Assembly (NCBI RefSeq): GCF_040448305.1
Contig: NZ_CP148752.1
Location: forward strand, 3,658,001 to 3,722,000
From: Pseudomonas fluorescens
Lineage (GTDB): Bacteria; Pseudomonadota; Gammaproteobacteria; Pseudomonadales; Pseudomonadaceae
Direction: 5' to 3'
Length of the DNA: 64,000 nucleotides
Numbering within the stretch: the stretch's first letter is position 1; each line of letters begins with the position of its first letter. A model generated the notes under the pieces. It was not told the origin of the DNA. It did no database searches and saw only the letters and a program-made list of their open reading frames with translations. Shown here piece by piece: positions 31,755-40,564 of the stretch. The position numbers were made by a program, and so were the translations under genes.

Positions 31755-33623
31755 ATGCGACTTGCTTTCCCTACCTTGTTGTTCACTGCCGTGACCCTGC
31801 TGATGGCTGCCGCGGGTGTGAATGCGGCACCGCAACCGGCAATGACCGTGTACGGCGAACCGGCGAAATACCCTGCCGGCTTCAGTCATTTCGCCTACAC
31901 CAACCCGCAGGCCCCCAAGGGCGGCACGATGCGGCGCTCAGCGATCGAAATCGGTCAGTTCGACCATGTTTTGCCTTACATCGACAAAGGCATCGGCGTC
32001 ACACAGATCGACGGTTTGCTCTATTCACCACTGGCCCAACGCTCGCTGGACGAGCCTTACACCGTGTACGGTCTGGTGGCAGAGAAGATGGAGCGCTCCG
32101 AGGACGGCCTGTCCCTGCGCTTTTTCATCAACCCCAAGGCGCGTTTTGCCGATGGTAAACCGATTACCGCCGAAGACGTGCGTTACACCTTCGACCTGCT
32201 GATGACCCAGGGCAGCCTGCGTTACCGCACCCAGTTCGCCGACGTCAAAGGCGTCGAAGTGGAATCGCCACTGACCGTGCGCTTTGATTTCAAGAACAAC
32301 GAAAATCGCACCCTGCCCCTGGATATCGCGACCTTGCCGGTGTTTCCCGAACACTGGTGGAAGAGCCGTGATTTCGCCGGTGGCGGCGGTTATGAAGCGC
32401 CGCTGGGCAGCGGTCCCTATAAAGTCGGCAAGATCGATTCGGGGCGCAGCATCACCTTCGAGCGCAACCCCGATTGGTGGGGCAAGGATCTGCCGGTCAG
32501 CCGTGGCCTGTACAACTTCGATCATTTCAGCATCGAGTACTTCGGCGATACCGACGTGGCGCGCCAGGTGTTGCGCGGCGGCGCCTTTGACTACAACCGG
32601 GAATTTTCCGCCACCGCTTACTCCATCGGCTACGAAAGTCCGGCCCTGAGCGATGGTCGCCTGCAAAAAGCCCACCTCGCCACAGAGGCGCCGCAACCGG
32701 CCCAGGGTTTTGTGTTCAATCTGCAAAAGCCCATGTTCCAGGATCGCCGCGTGCGTCAGGCACTGGTGATGCTGTGGGACTTCGAGTGGAGCAACCGGCA
32801 GATGATGCGTGACATGTACATCCGCCAGCAGAGCTTTTTTTCCAATACCGATCTCGCGGCCCGGCAACTGCCGGATGCCGGTGAGCTGGCGATTCTCGAA
32901 CCGCTGCGCGGGCAGGTTCCCGACGAAGTCTTCACCAAGGTGTTCGAGGCACCGAAGACCGACGGCAGCGGCGTGATTCGCGACAAGCAGCTGCAAGCCC
33001 TGGACTTGCTCGAACAGGCCGGCTGGAAACCCGACGGCGACCAACTGGTCAATGCCGACGGCGAGCCGCTGAGCTTCACCTTCCTGGTCAGTCAGAACGG
33101 CATGAACCGCCTGCTGTTGCCCTATAAACGCACGTTGAAACAGATCGGCATCGACCTGAACATCCGCCGCATCGACTCCTCCCAGTACGTCAATCGCCTG
33201 ATGAGCCGCGACTACGACATGATCGTCACCGGCTACCCGGTCACTACCTCTCCGGGGGGCGAACTGGTCAATTATTTCGGCTCGGCGGCGGCCACCGACC
33301 CTGGCTCCAACAACTACATGGTGTTGAAGAGCCCGGCGGTGGACACGCTGATCACCGGGCTGATCCGCGCCAATACCCAGGCCGACATGCTGCATTACGC
33401 CCATGCCCTGGACCGGGTGCTGCAATGGAATTACTACTGGATTCCCAACTATTACCCGCCGGGCACCTCGACGGTGTGGTGGAACCGCTTCGGCATCCCG
33501 AACGTACAAGCTAGCAATGATGAAGCCATCGAAAGCTGGTGGGAAATGAGCACCACGCCATTGACCAACCAACAGATGACGGCCGAGCGTATCAGCCGTG
33601 GCAAACCCGGAGGGCCGCACTGA
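31755..33623 (+). CDS. yejA: Peptide ABC transporter substrate-binding protein YejA
   Basis: Periplasmic solute-binding protein of the SBP_bac_5 family, 622 residues from ATG at 31755 (MRLAFPTLLFTAVTLLMAAAG, a clear signal peptide ending near VNA-APQPA). Family features: YGLVAEKMERSEDGLSLRFF, KPITAEDVRYTFDLLM and the central FERNPDWWG. With the YejBEF genes it forms an importer for oligopeptides. In enterobacteria this system takes up microcin C and helps resist antimicrobial peptides; its role here is inferred. It overlaps yejB by one base, so the genes form one operon. Confidence 0.92.
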   Translation: MRLAFPTLLFTAVTLLMAAAGVNAAPQPAMTVYGEPAKYPAGFSHFAYTNPQAPKGGTMRRSAIEIGQFDHVLPYIDKGIGVTQIDGLLYSPLAQRSLDEPYTVYGLVAEKMERSEDGLSLRFFINPKARFADGKPITAEDVRYTFDLLMTQGSLRYRTQFADVKGVEVESPLTVRFDFKNNENRTLPLDIATLPVFPEHWWKSRDFAGGGGYEAPLGSGPYKVGKIDSGRSITFERNPDWWGKDLPVSRGLYNFDHFSIEYFGDTDVARQVLRGGAFDYNREFSATAYSIGYESPALSDGRLQKAHLATEAPQPAQGFVFNLQKPMFQDRRVRQALVMLWDFEWSNRQMMRDMYIRQQSFFSNTDLAARQLPDAGELAILEPLRGQVPDEVFTKVFEAPKTDGSGVIRDKQLQALDLLEQAGWKPDGDQLVNADGEPLSFTFLVSQNGMNRLLLPYKRTLKQIGIDLNIRRIDSSQYVNRLMSRDYDMIVTGYPVTTSPGGELVNYFGSAAATDPGSNNYMVLKSPAVDTLITGLIRANTQADMLHYAHALDRVLQWNYYWIPNYYPPGTSTVWWNRFGIPNVQASNDEAIESWWEMSTTPLTNQQMTAERISRGKPGGPH

Positions 33624-34684
33624 TGTGGGCTTACATATTGCGGCGCCTGCTGCTGATCATTCCGACGCTGGTGATCATTCTCCTGGTCAACTTTGTCATC
33701 GTCCAGGCCGCGCCGGGCGGGCCGGTCGAACAGGCCATCGCGCACCTGCAAGGCATTGGCGGCGCCGCGGTTGGCGGCGGTTCCGGCGAATCCATGAGCG
33801 GCAAGTCCCGGTCCAGCCGCGGGCTCGATCCGCAACTGATCAAGGACATTGAAAAACAGTACGGCTTCGACAAACCGGCACACGAACGCCTCTGGCTGAT
33901 GCTCACCAGCTACGCGCGCCTGGACTTCGGTAAGAGTTTCTTCCGCGGCGCCACCGTTACCGACCTGATCCTCGAAAAAATGCCCGTGACCATCTCCCTC
34001 GGGCTCTGGGCGACGCTGATCACCTATCTGGTATCGATTCCCCTGGGCATCCGCAAGGCCGTGCACCATGGCAGCCAATTCGACATCTGGAGCAGTACCG
34101 CGATCATCATCGGCTATGCCATGCCGGCGTTCCTGTTTGCGATGTTCCTGATCGTGGTCTTTGCCGGTGGCACTTCGCTGAACTGGTTTCCGGTCCGCGG
34201 GTTGGTCTCGGACAACTTCGAATCGCTGTCGACCCTTGGCAAGGTGGCCGACTACTTCTGGCATCTGGTGTTGCCGGTGACCTCGCTGGTGATCGGCGGC
34301 TTCGCCACGCTGACCGTCCTGACCAAGAACTCGTTCCTCAATGAAATCACCCGCCAGTACGTAGTCACTGCCCGGGCCAAGGGTTTGAGTGAACGACGGG
34401 TGCTCTATGGACACGTGTTCCGCAACGCCATGCTGCTGGTGGTGTCGGGCATTCCCCAGGCGTTCATCAGTGTGTTTTTTGCCGGCTCGCTGCTGATCGA
34501 GGTGATTTTCTCCCTCGACGGCCTGGGCCGCATGAGCTACGAAGCGGCGGTATCCCGGGACTATCCAGTGGTGTTCGGCTCGTTGTTCATCTTCACCCTG
34601 TTTGGCCTTCTGATAAAACTGGTCGGCGACCTCTGCTACACCCTGGTCGACCCGCGTATCGACTTCGCCGCGAGGAATGCCTGA
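33623..34684 (+). CDS. yejB: Peptide ABC transporter permease YejB
   Basis: Inner-membrane permease of 353 residues from ATG at 33623, which overlaps the yejA stop (TGATG). The amino-terminal segment MWAYILRRLLLIIPTLVIIL is typical of OppB-type permeases. The BPD_transp_1 domain has several membrane segments and the ATPase-contact loop EITRQYVVTARAKGLSERRV (EAA motif). A Gly/Ser-rich stretch at about residues 48-72 is the periplasmic insertion usual for YejB. The stop overlaps the yejE start by one base. Confidence 0.92.
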   Translation: MWAYILRRLLLIIPTLVIILLVNFVIVQAAPGGPVEQAIAHLQGIGGAAVGGGSGESMSGKSRSSRGLDPQLIKDIEKQYGFDKPAHERLWLMLTSYARLDFGKSFFRGATVTDLILEKMPVTISLGLWATLITYLVSIPLGIRKAVHHGSQFDIWSSTAIIIGYAMPAFLFAMFLIVVFAGGTSLNWFPVRGLVSDNFESLSTLGKVADYFWHLVLPVTSLVIGGFATLTVLTKNSFLNEITRQYVVTARAKGLSERRVLYGHVFRNAMLLVVSGIPQAFISVFFAGSLLIEVIFSLDGLGRMSYEAAVSRDYPVVFGSLFIFTLFGLLIKLVGDLCYTLVDPRIDFAARNA

Positions 34685-35706
34685 TGCTCAAGCTTTCACC
34701 GCTGGCGCGTCGCCGCTTCGAGCGGTTCAAGAAAAACCGTCGGGGCTGGTGGTCGCTCTGGCTGTTTGTCGGCCTGTTCGCAATGACCCTTGGTGGCGAA
34801 CTGATCGCCAACGACAAACCGCTGATGGTCAGCTATCAGGGCCAGTGGTACTTCCCGGCCTTCAAGCGCCACACCGAACAGGAATTCGGCGGGCAACTGC
34901 CGTTCCAGGCCGATTACCGCAGCGACTACGTGCAGAAGTTGATCAAGGAGGATGGCGGCTGGCTGCTGTTTCCACCGATTCCCTTCAGTGACGACACGCC
35001 CAACTATGACCTGAACACACCTGCCCCCAGCCCGCCCTCCAGCGTCAATTGGCTGGGCACCGACGACCAGGCGCGGGACGTTCTGGCCCGGGTGATCTTC
35101 GGGGCCCGGGTGTCGATCCTGTTTGCCTTGATGCTGACCTTTGTCAGTGCCCTGATCGGCATCGCCGCCGGGGCCCTGCAAGGCTATTACGGCGGCTGGG
35201 TGGACTTGCTCGGCCAGCGTCTGCTGGAGGTGTGGTCCGGGTTGCCGGTGTTGTACCTGCTGATCATCCTGTCGGGCTTCGTCGAGCCGAACTTCTGGTG
35301 GCTGCTGGGGATCATGGCACTGTTTTCATGGCTGGCGCTGGTGGACGTGGTGCGCGCCGAGTTCCTGCGCGGACGCAACCTGGAATACGTCAAGGCCGCG
35401 CGCGCGCTGGGCCTGACCGACCGCAAAGTCATCGTGCGACACATTCTGCCCAACGCCATGAACGCGACCTTGAGCTACTTGCCGTTCATTCTCACCGGGG
35501 CGATTTCCACCCTGACGGCGCTGGACTTCCTCGGCTTCGGCATGCCTGCGGGCAGCGCTTCCCTGGGCGAACTGATCGGCCAGGGCAAGCAGAACCTGCA
35601 AGCGCCGTGGCTGGGACTGACGGCGTTTTTCACCCTGGCGTTGATTCTTTCTTTACTGGTGTTCATTGGCGAAGCCTTGCGCGACGCCTTTGATCCACGA
35701 TCTTGA
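34684..35706 (+). CDS. yejE: Peptide ABC transporter permease YejE
   Basis: OppC-type inner-membrane permease, 340 residues. It starts MLKLSPLARRRFERFKKNRR with a basic cytoplasmic stretch before the first membrane segment (WWSLWLFVGLFAMTLGGELI). A periplasmic segment of about 110 residues follows, then five more membrane segments and the EAA loop FLRGRNLEYVKAARALGLTD. It pairs with YejB. Its last codons and stop lie in a 13-bp tandem repeat, so repeat-number changes could alter the end of the protein. Confidence 0.92.
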   Translation: MLKLSPLARRRFERFKKNRRGWWSLWLFVGLFAMTLGGELIANDKPLMVSYQGQWYFPAFKRHTEQEFGGQLPFQADYRSDYVQKLIKEDGGWLLFPPIPFSDDTPNYDLNTPAPSPPSSVNWLGTDDQARDVLARVIFGARVSILFALMLTFVSALIGIAAGALQGYYGGWVDLLGQRLLEVWSGLPVLYLLIILSGFVEPNFWWLLGIMALFSWLALVDVVRAEFLRGRNLEYVKAARALGLTDRKVIVRHILPNAMNATLSYLPFILTGAISTLTALDFLGFGMPAGSASLGELIGQGKQNLQAPWLGLTAFFTLALILSLLVFIGEALRDAFDPRS

Positions 35707-35733
35707 TCCTCGATCTTGATCCACGATCTTGAT
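35690..35733 (+). repeat. 13-bp tandem repeat across the yejE stop
   Basis: CGATCTTGATCC(T/A) occurs in tandem at 35698-35710 and 35711-35723, with partial copies before (from 35690) and after (35724-35733). The TGA stop of yejE is inside the first full unit and the yejF start is 12 bp beyond the last. The unit length is not a multiple of three. Confidence 0.85.
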
Positions 35734-35745
35734 GCGGATGTTGAT

Positions 35746-37323
35746 ATGACCAACCTGATCGAAATCCGTGACCTCAGCGTGGCCTTCAGCGGCCAGACCG
35801 TAGTGCGCAATCTGTGCCTGGACATCCACCCCGGCGAATGCCTGGCGCTGGTGGGCGAATCCGGATCGGGCAAGTCGGTGACGGCCCACTCGATCCTGCA
35901 ATTGCTGCCGCAAACCGATACACAGACGACGGGCAGCATCCGCTATCGCGGCCAGGAACTGGTGGGCGTCGATGCCGGCAAGTTGCGCCAACTGCGCGGC
36001 AACCGCATCGCGATGATCTTCCAGGAGCCGATGACCTCCCTCAACCCGCTGCACAGCATCGAAAAGCAGATCGGCGAAACGTTGCTGGTGCACAAAGGCC
36101 TGGCGGGCAAGGCGGCGCAAGAACGGATCCTCGAATTGCTGCACCTGGTGGGCATCCAGAAACCCGAGGAACGCCTCAAGGCCTATCCCCATCAGCTGTC
36201 CGGCGGGCAGCGCCAGCGGGTGATGATCGCCATGGCCCTGGCCTGCGAACCGGAGCTGTTGATTGCCGACGAACCGACCACCGCGCTGGATGTGACGGTG
36301 CAGCGCAAGATCCTGCTGCTGCTCAAATCCCTGCAACAGCGGCTGGGCATGTCGCTGCTGCTGATCAGCCACGACCTCAATCTGGTGCGCAGCATCGCCC
36401 AGCGCGTGTGCGTGATGAAGGCCGGGGAAATCGTCGAGCAGGCGCCTTGCGAAACGCTCTTCACCGAACCCAAGCACCCTTACAGCTGCGTATTGCTGCA
36501 CGCCGAACCCGAGGGCGAAGCCTTGCCCCGGGACGAGCGCGAAAACGTACTGGAGGTGGACAACCTGCAGGTGCGGTTTCCCGTCGGTGGTGGCCTGTTC
36601 CAACGCAAGACCTGGCTGCGTGCCGTGGATGGAATCAGCCTGAATATTCAACGCGGCAAGACCCTCGGCATCGTCGGCGAGTCCGGTTCGGGCAAATCCA
36701 CCCTGGGTCAGGCGATCCTGCGCTTGCTCGACTCCGAAGGCGGAATCCGCTTTCAGGGTCAGGCGCTGGACGGTTTGACGCAAAAACAGCTACGACCGTG
36801 GCGCAAGAAGATGCAGGTGGTGTTCCAGGACCCTTTCGGCAGCCTCAGCCCGCGAATGTCGGTCGCGCAGATCATCAGCGAAGGCCTGGAAGTGCACAGC
36901 CAGTTGAGCACTGAAGAGTGCAATGCCGAGGTGATCCGGGCACTCAGCGAAGTCGGCCTCGACCCACAAAGTCGCCATCGCTATCCCCACGAGTTCTCCG
37001 GTGGCCAGCGTCAACGCATCGCCATCGCCCGGGCGCTGGTGCTGAAACCGGCGCTGATCCTGCTGGACGAGCCGACCTCGGCGCTGGACCGCACGGTGCA
37101 GAAACAAGTGGTCGCCCTGCTCCGCCAGCTTCAGGAAAAATACGGTTTGACCTATCTGTTCATCAGCCATGACCTGGCAGTGGTGCGCGCCCTGGCCCAC
37201 GACATGATCGTGATCAAGGACGGCAAAGTGGTGGAACGCGGTGCCAGTCATGAGGTGTTTGACTCACCGCAGCATCCGTATACCAAGGAGCTGTTGGCGG
37301 CGGCGTTGTTGGGGCAGGCATAA
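35746..37323 (+). CDS. yejF: Peptide ABC transporter ATP-binding protein YejF (tandem ABC domains)
   Basis: Cytoplasmic ATPase with two ABC domains in one chain, 525 residues from ATG at 35746 (MTNLIEIRDLSVAFSG). Domain 1 has Walker A GESGSGKS, signature LSGGQRQR, Walker B LLIADEPT and the switch histidine in LLISHD. Domain 2, after about residue 265, repeats GESGSGKS, FSGGQRQR, LILLDEPT and LFISHD. Each domain has the oligopeptide/nickel ABC carboxy-terminal KHPYS or QHPYTK motif. The start after the repeats is preferred over a TTG inside the repeat tract. It lies 39 bp after yejE. Confidence 0.92.
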   Translation: MTNLIEIRDLSVAFSGQTVVRNLCLDIHPGECLALVGESGSGKSVTAHSILQLLPQTDTQTTGSIRYRGQELVGVDAGKLRQLRGNRIAMIFQEPMTSLNPLHSIEKQIGETLLVHKGLAGKAAQERILELLHLVGIQKPEERLKAYPHQLSGGQRQRVMIAMALACEPELLIADEPTTALDVTVQRKILLLLKSLQQRLGMSLLLISHDLNLVRSIAQRVCVMKAGEIVEQAPCETLFTEPKHPYSCVLLHAEPEGEALPRDERENVLEVDNLQVRFPVGGGLFQRKTWLRAVDGISLNIQRGKTLGIVGESGSGKSTLGQAILRLLDSEGGIRFQGQALDGLTQKQLRPWRKKMQVVFQDPFGSLSPRMSVAQIISEGLEVHSQLSTEECNAEVIRALSEVGLDPQSRHRYPHEFSGGQRQRIAIARALVLKPALILLDEPTSALDRTVQKQVVALLRQLQEKYGLTYLFISHDLAVVRALAHDMIVIKDGKVVERGASHEVFDSPQHPYTKELLAAALLGQA

Positions 37324-37350
37324 TCAGGCCGTCAGACCGCATCGCGGCCT

Positions 37351-37423
37351 TCGCGAGCAGGCTCGCTCCCACAGTTGATCTGTGTCGTACACAAATCCCC
37401 TGTGGGAGCGGGCTTGCTCGCGA
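37351..37423. repeat. REPIN-like REP pair 1
   Basis: Two inverted copies of the 24-bp REP (TCGCGAGCAGGCTCGCTCCC then ACAG) flank a 25-bp spacer between yejF and the sigma-54 regulator. Confidence 0.9.
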
Positions 37424-37463
37424 AGAGGCCGGCACAGACAAAACATAATCAGGATCAGCCCCC

Positions 37464-38879
37464 ATGAACACCACCGAAAGCCTCAAGGACTACCAGCGCG
37501 TTCGCTTGCTGGCGATCCGTTCGTTGTTCGAAATCATCGAGCAATCGAGTGAAGGCACGGTGATTGTCGACCGCGATGCCAACATCGTCTGGATGAATGA
37601 GCGCTATGCCCGGCGCTTCGGCCTGCAATCGGCCGAAGTCGCGATCGGCAAGCCCTGCGAAAGCGTGATCCCCGGCAGCCTGCTGCGTGAGGTGGTGCGC
37701 ACCGGCCGGCCGATTTTGCTGGATATGCAAGACACCCCCAAAGAGCCGCTGGTGGTCATGCGCCTGCCGATTCACGACGATGCCGGCGTGGTGATCGGCG
37801 CCATCGGGTTCGCCCTGTTCGACGAATTGCGCAGCCTGTCGCCGATGCTCAAGCGCTACATGAGCATGCAGGAAGAACTGGCCTCAACCCGCTCGCTGCT
37901 GCGGGCGCGGCAGACCAAATACAACTTCGCCCACTTCATCGGCACCAGCGCCGCCAGCCTGGAAGTCAAACGCCGCGCCCGGCGCAGTGCGAGTACCGAA
38001 TCGCCGGTATTGCTGCTCGGCGAAACCGGCACCGGCAAGGAGTTGTTGGCCCAGGCGATCCACAATGCCTCGCCCCGCGCGCGCAAGGCGTTTGTCAGTA
38101 TCAACAGCGCGGCGATTCCCGAATCATTGCTGGAAGCCGAGTTCTTCGGCACCGCCCCGGGTGCGTTTACCGGTGCCGACCGCAAGGGCCGCGCCGGCAA
38201 ATTGCAGATCGCCCAGGGCGGCACGCTGTTCCTCGATGAAATCGGCGACATGCCGCTGCCCCTGCAAAGCAAACTGCTGCGGGTGTTGCAGGAAAAGGAA
38301 TTCGAGCCGGTGGGCTCCAACGAAGTGATCCAGAGTGATGTGCGGGTCATTGCCGCGACCTCTACGGACCTCGAAGCTGCGATCAAACGCGGTGAATTCC
38401 GCGCCGACTTGTACTACCGGCTCAACGTATTGCCGATCCAAGTTCCGCCCCTGCGCGACCGCCTGGATGACGTGCCGGCGCTCAGTGAAGCCATTCTCGA
38501 AGAACTGCGCAGCCAGCATGAACTGCACCACGAAGCCCTGGAACTGTTGGGCCAACACGCCTGGCCGGGGAACATCCGGGAGCTGCGCAATGTGCTGGAG
38601 CGGGCCGCGTTGCTCAGTGATGACTTGCGCCTGACGACAGCGGATATCCGCGCGGCAATTGGTACCTTCACACAGGTTGAGCGCGTGGCACCCTTGACCA
38701 TCGAACCGCTTGCCCATGAGACGTTCAGTGCGGCGCGAGAGCGATTTGACCGGCAACTGATCGAAACCACCCTCGCGCAATGCGGGGGCAAGGTGATTGA
38801 TGCGGCGGCGCGGCTGGGGCTTGGACGGTCGACGTTGTACAAGAAGATGGTGGCACTGGGGATTGCCGAGTCTCCATAA
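37464..38879 (+). CDS. hbcR: Sigma-54-dependent activator of 3-hydroxybutyrate catabolism (HbcR-like)
   Basis: A 471-residue enhancer-binding protein. An amino-terminal PAS-type sensor covers about residues 15-130 (FEIIEQSSEGTVIVDRDANI). The AAA+ domain follows with Walker A GETGTGKE, the sigma-54-contact loop PGAFTGA and Walker B GGTLFLDEIG. A carboxy-terminal Fis-type helix-turn-helix ends the protein (VIDAAARLGLGRSTLYKKM). The genes downstream (GntP permease, 3-hydroxybutyrate dehydrogenase, acetoacetate-CoA ligase), preceded by a -24/-12 promoter, match the locus controlled by HbcR in P. aeruginosa. The name is assigned by that context. The signal sensed is probably 3-hydroxybutyrate. Confidence 0.8.
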   Translation: MNTTESLKDYQRVRLLAIRSLFEIIEQSSEGTVIVDRDANIVWMNERYARRFGLQSAEVAIGKPCESVIPGSLLREVVRTGRPILLDMQDTPKEPLVVMRLPIHDDAGVVIGAIGFALFDELRSLSPMLKRYMSMQEELASTRSLLRARQTKYNFAHFIGTSAASLEVKRRARRSASTESPVLLLGETGTGKELLAQAIHNASPRARKAFVSINSAAIPESLLEAEFFGTAPGAFTGADRKGRAGKLQIAQGGTLFLDEIGDMPLPLQSKLLRVLQEKEFEPVGSNEVIQSDVRVIAATSTDLEAAIKRGEFRADLYYRLNVLPIQVPPLRDRLDDVPALSEAILEELRSQHELHHEALELLGQHAWPGNIRELRNVLERAALLSDDLRLTTADIRAAIGTFTQVERVAPLTIEPLAHETFSAARERFDRQLIETTLAQCGGKVIDAAARLGLGRSTLYKKMVALGIAESP

Positions 38880-38911
38880 AGAGACATGCATCTCCATTGC
38901 TAGACAGACCT

Positions 38912-38991
38912 TCGCGAGCAGGCTCGCTCCCACAGGGAGACGGAGTAGTTCGGGAGAACACGGTCTACTGTGGGAGCGAGCCTGCTCGCGA
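38912..38991. repeat. REPIN-like REP pair 2
   Basis: Inverted REP copies at 38912-38935 and 38968-38991 between the activator gene and the sigma-54 promoter of the permease gene. Confidence 0.9.
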
Positions 38992-39014
38992 TGAGGCCAG
39001 CACTATCGCCATAA

Positions 39015-39030
39015 GTCTCCGATTAGAGAC
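39015..39030 (+). promoter_or_regulatory. Candidate enhancer dyad for the sigma-54 activator
   Basis: GTCTC-N6-GAGAC is a perfect 5-bp dyad about 64 bp upstream of the -24 element, a suitable distance for an upstream activating sequence. It is the only clear dyad I see between the REPIN and the promoter. Binding by the HbcR-like protein is inference. Confidence 0.35.
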
Positions 39031-39093
39031 AAAGCATTCGAGCCCAGCCCACAAAAGCAAAATATATCCTTATATTTCAACAACTTAATAAGA

Positions 39094-39109
39094 TGGCACA
39101 AAACTCGCT
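39094..39109 (+). promoter_or_regulatory. Sigma-54 (-24/-12) promoter
   Basis: TGGCACAAAACTCGCT matches TGGCAC-N5-TTGCW with the invariant GG and GC exactly 12 bp apart and one mismatch in the -12 box. It lies 57 bp before the GntP permease start, directly downstream of a sigma-54 activator gene. Confidence 0.8.
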
Positions 39110-39165
39110 ATACGCCTCTCCTACCAGGCTTCACCCAACAAAAATAACAACCCAGGAGACACACC

Positions 39166-40557
39166 ATGAGTGTGATCATTGCCTTGGCAGCCCTCGCGCT
39201 GCTGATGCTGGCTGCCTACCGTGGCTACAGCGTTATCCTTTTTGCCCCGATTGCCGCCCTCGGCGCTGTCCTGCTGACCGACCCGTCTGCCGTCGCCCCC
39301 GCTTTCACAGGGGTGTTCATGGAAAAAATGGTCGGCTTCATCAAGCTGTATTTCCCGGTGTTCCTGCTCGGCGCGGTGTTCGGCAAGTTGATCGAACTGT
39401 CCGGCTTCTCGCGCTCCATCGTCGCGGCGGCGATTCGCCTGCTCGGCACCCGTCAGGCGATGCTGGTGATCGTGCTGGTCTGCGCCCTGCTGACCTACGG
39501 CGGCGTATCGTTGTTTGTGGTGGTGTTCGCGGTCTATCCGTTTGCCGCTGAAATGTTCCGCCAGAGCAACATCCCCAAGCGACTGATCCCGGCGACCATT
39601 GCCCTGGGCGCCTTCTCGTTCACCATGGACGCCCTGCCCGGCACGCCACAAATCCAGAACATCATCCCCAGCACCTTCTTCAACACCACCGCTTGGGCCG
39701 CGCCGTGGCTGGGTGTGATCGGCACGATCTTCGTGTTCTGCGCCGGCATGCTGTTTCTCCAGCGCCAGCGCAACAAGGCCCAGCGTGCCGGTGAAGGTTA
39801 TGGTTCGGACCTGCGCAACGAGCCGGAAACCGCCGCCGACCTCAAGCTGCCCAACCCGTGGCTCGCGCTGTCGCCACTGCTGGCGGTGGGCATCATGAAC
39901 CTGTTGTTCACCCATTGGATTCCGCAGGTATATGGCAAGACCCACAGCCTCGCGCTACCGGGCATGGCCGCGCCGGTGACCACGGAAATCGCCAAGCTCA
40001 CGGCGATCTGGGCGGTCCAGGCCGCGCTGTTGGTAGGCATCCTCATGGTGCTGGCGTTCGGCTACAAGGCGATCAGCCGCAAGCTGGCCGAAGGCAGTAA
40101 AAGTGCGGTCAGCGGTGCGTTGCTGGCGGCGATGAACACCGCCTCGGAATATGGTTTCGGTGCCGTGATCGCGTCCTTGCCCGGCTTTCTGGTGCTGGCC
40201 GACTGGCTCAAGAGCATTCCCGACCCACTGGTCAACGAAGCGATTACCGTGACCCTGCTGGCCGGCATCACCGGCTCCGCCTCGGGCGGCATGAGCATCG
40301 CGCTGGCGGCGATGTCCGAGCAGTTCATCAGCGCCGCCCATGCGGCGAACATTCCTCTGGAAGTGCTGCACCGGGTCGCCGCGATGGCCAGCGGTGGCAT
40401 GGACACCCTGCCGCACAATGGCGCGGTGATCACCCTGCTGGCGGTCACCGGGTTGACCCACCGCGAGGCTTACAAAGACATTTTCTGTATTACGCTGATC
40501 AAGACCCTGGCGGTCTTCGTGGTGATCGGCACCTTCTACGCCACTGGCATTGTGTGA
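39166..40557 (+). CDS. GntP family permease, probable 3-hydroxybutyrate importer
   Basis: Inner-membrane carboxylate permease of 463 residues with about twelve hydrophobic segments. It starts MSVIIALAALALLMLAAYRG and contains the family's conserved TMDALPGTPQIQNIIPSTFF and, near the end, GGMDTLPHNGAVITLLAVTG. GntP proteins import gluconate and other hydroxy-acids by proton symport. Here the downstream 3-hydroxybutyrate dehydrogenase and acetoacetate ligase genes point to 3-hydroxybutyrate or acetoacetate. AGGAG precedes the ATG and a -24/-12 promoter lies upstream. It ends 7 bp before the dehydrogenase start. Confidence 0.88.
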   Translation: MSVIIALAALALLMLAAYRGYSVILFAPIAALGAVLLTDPSAVAPAFTGVFMEKMVGFIKLYFPVFLLGAVFGKLIELSGFSRSIVAAAIRLLGTRQAMLVIVLVCALLTYGGVSLFVVVFAVYPFAAEMFRQSNIPKRLIPATIALGAFSFTMDALPGTPQIQNIIPSTFFNTTAWAAPWLGVIGTIFVFCAGMLFLQRQRNKAQRAGEGYGSDLRNEPETAADLKLPNPWLALSPLLAVGIMNLLFTHWIPQVYGKTHSLALPGMAAPVTTEIAKLTAIWAVQAALLVGILMVLAFGYKAISRKLAEGSKSAVSGALLAAMNTASEYGFGAVIASLPGFLVLADWLKSIPDPLVNEAITVTLLAGITGSASGGMSIALAAMSEQFISAAHAANIPLEVLHRVAAMASGGMDTLPHNGAVITLLAVTGLTHREAYKDIFCITLIKTLAVFVVIGTFYATGIV

Positions 40558-40564
40558 GGTATTC

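Noticed and set aside
32025..33620. A 531-codon minus-strand frame opposite yejA
   Set aside because: Antisense shadow of a conserved gene; no domain, no ribosome-binding site, Gln/His/Val-rich composition typical of antisense GC-rich frames.
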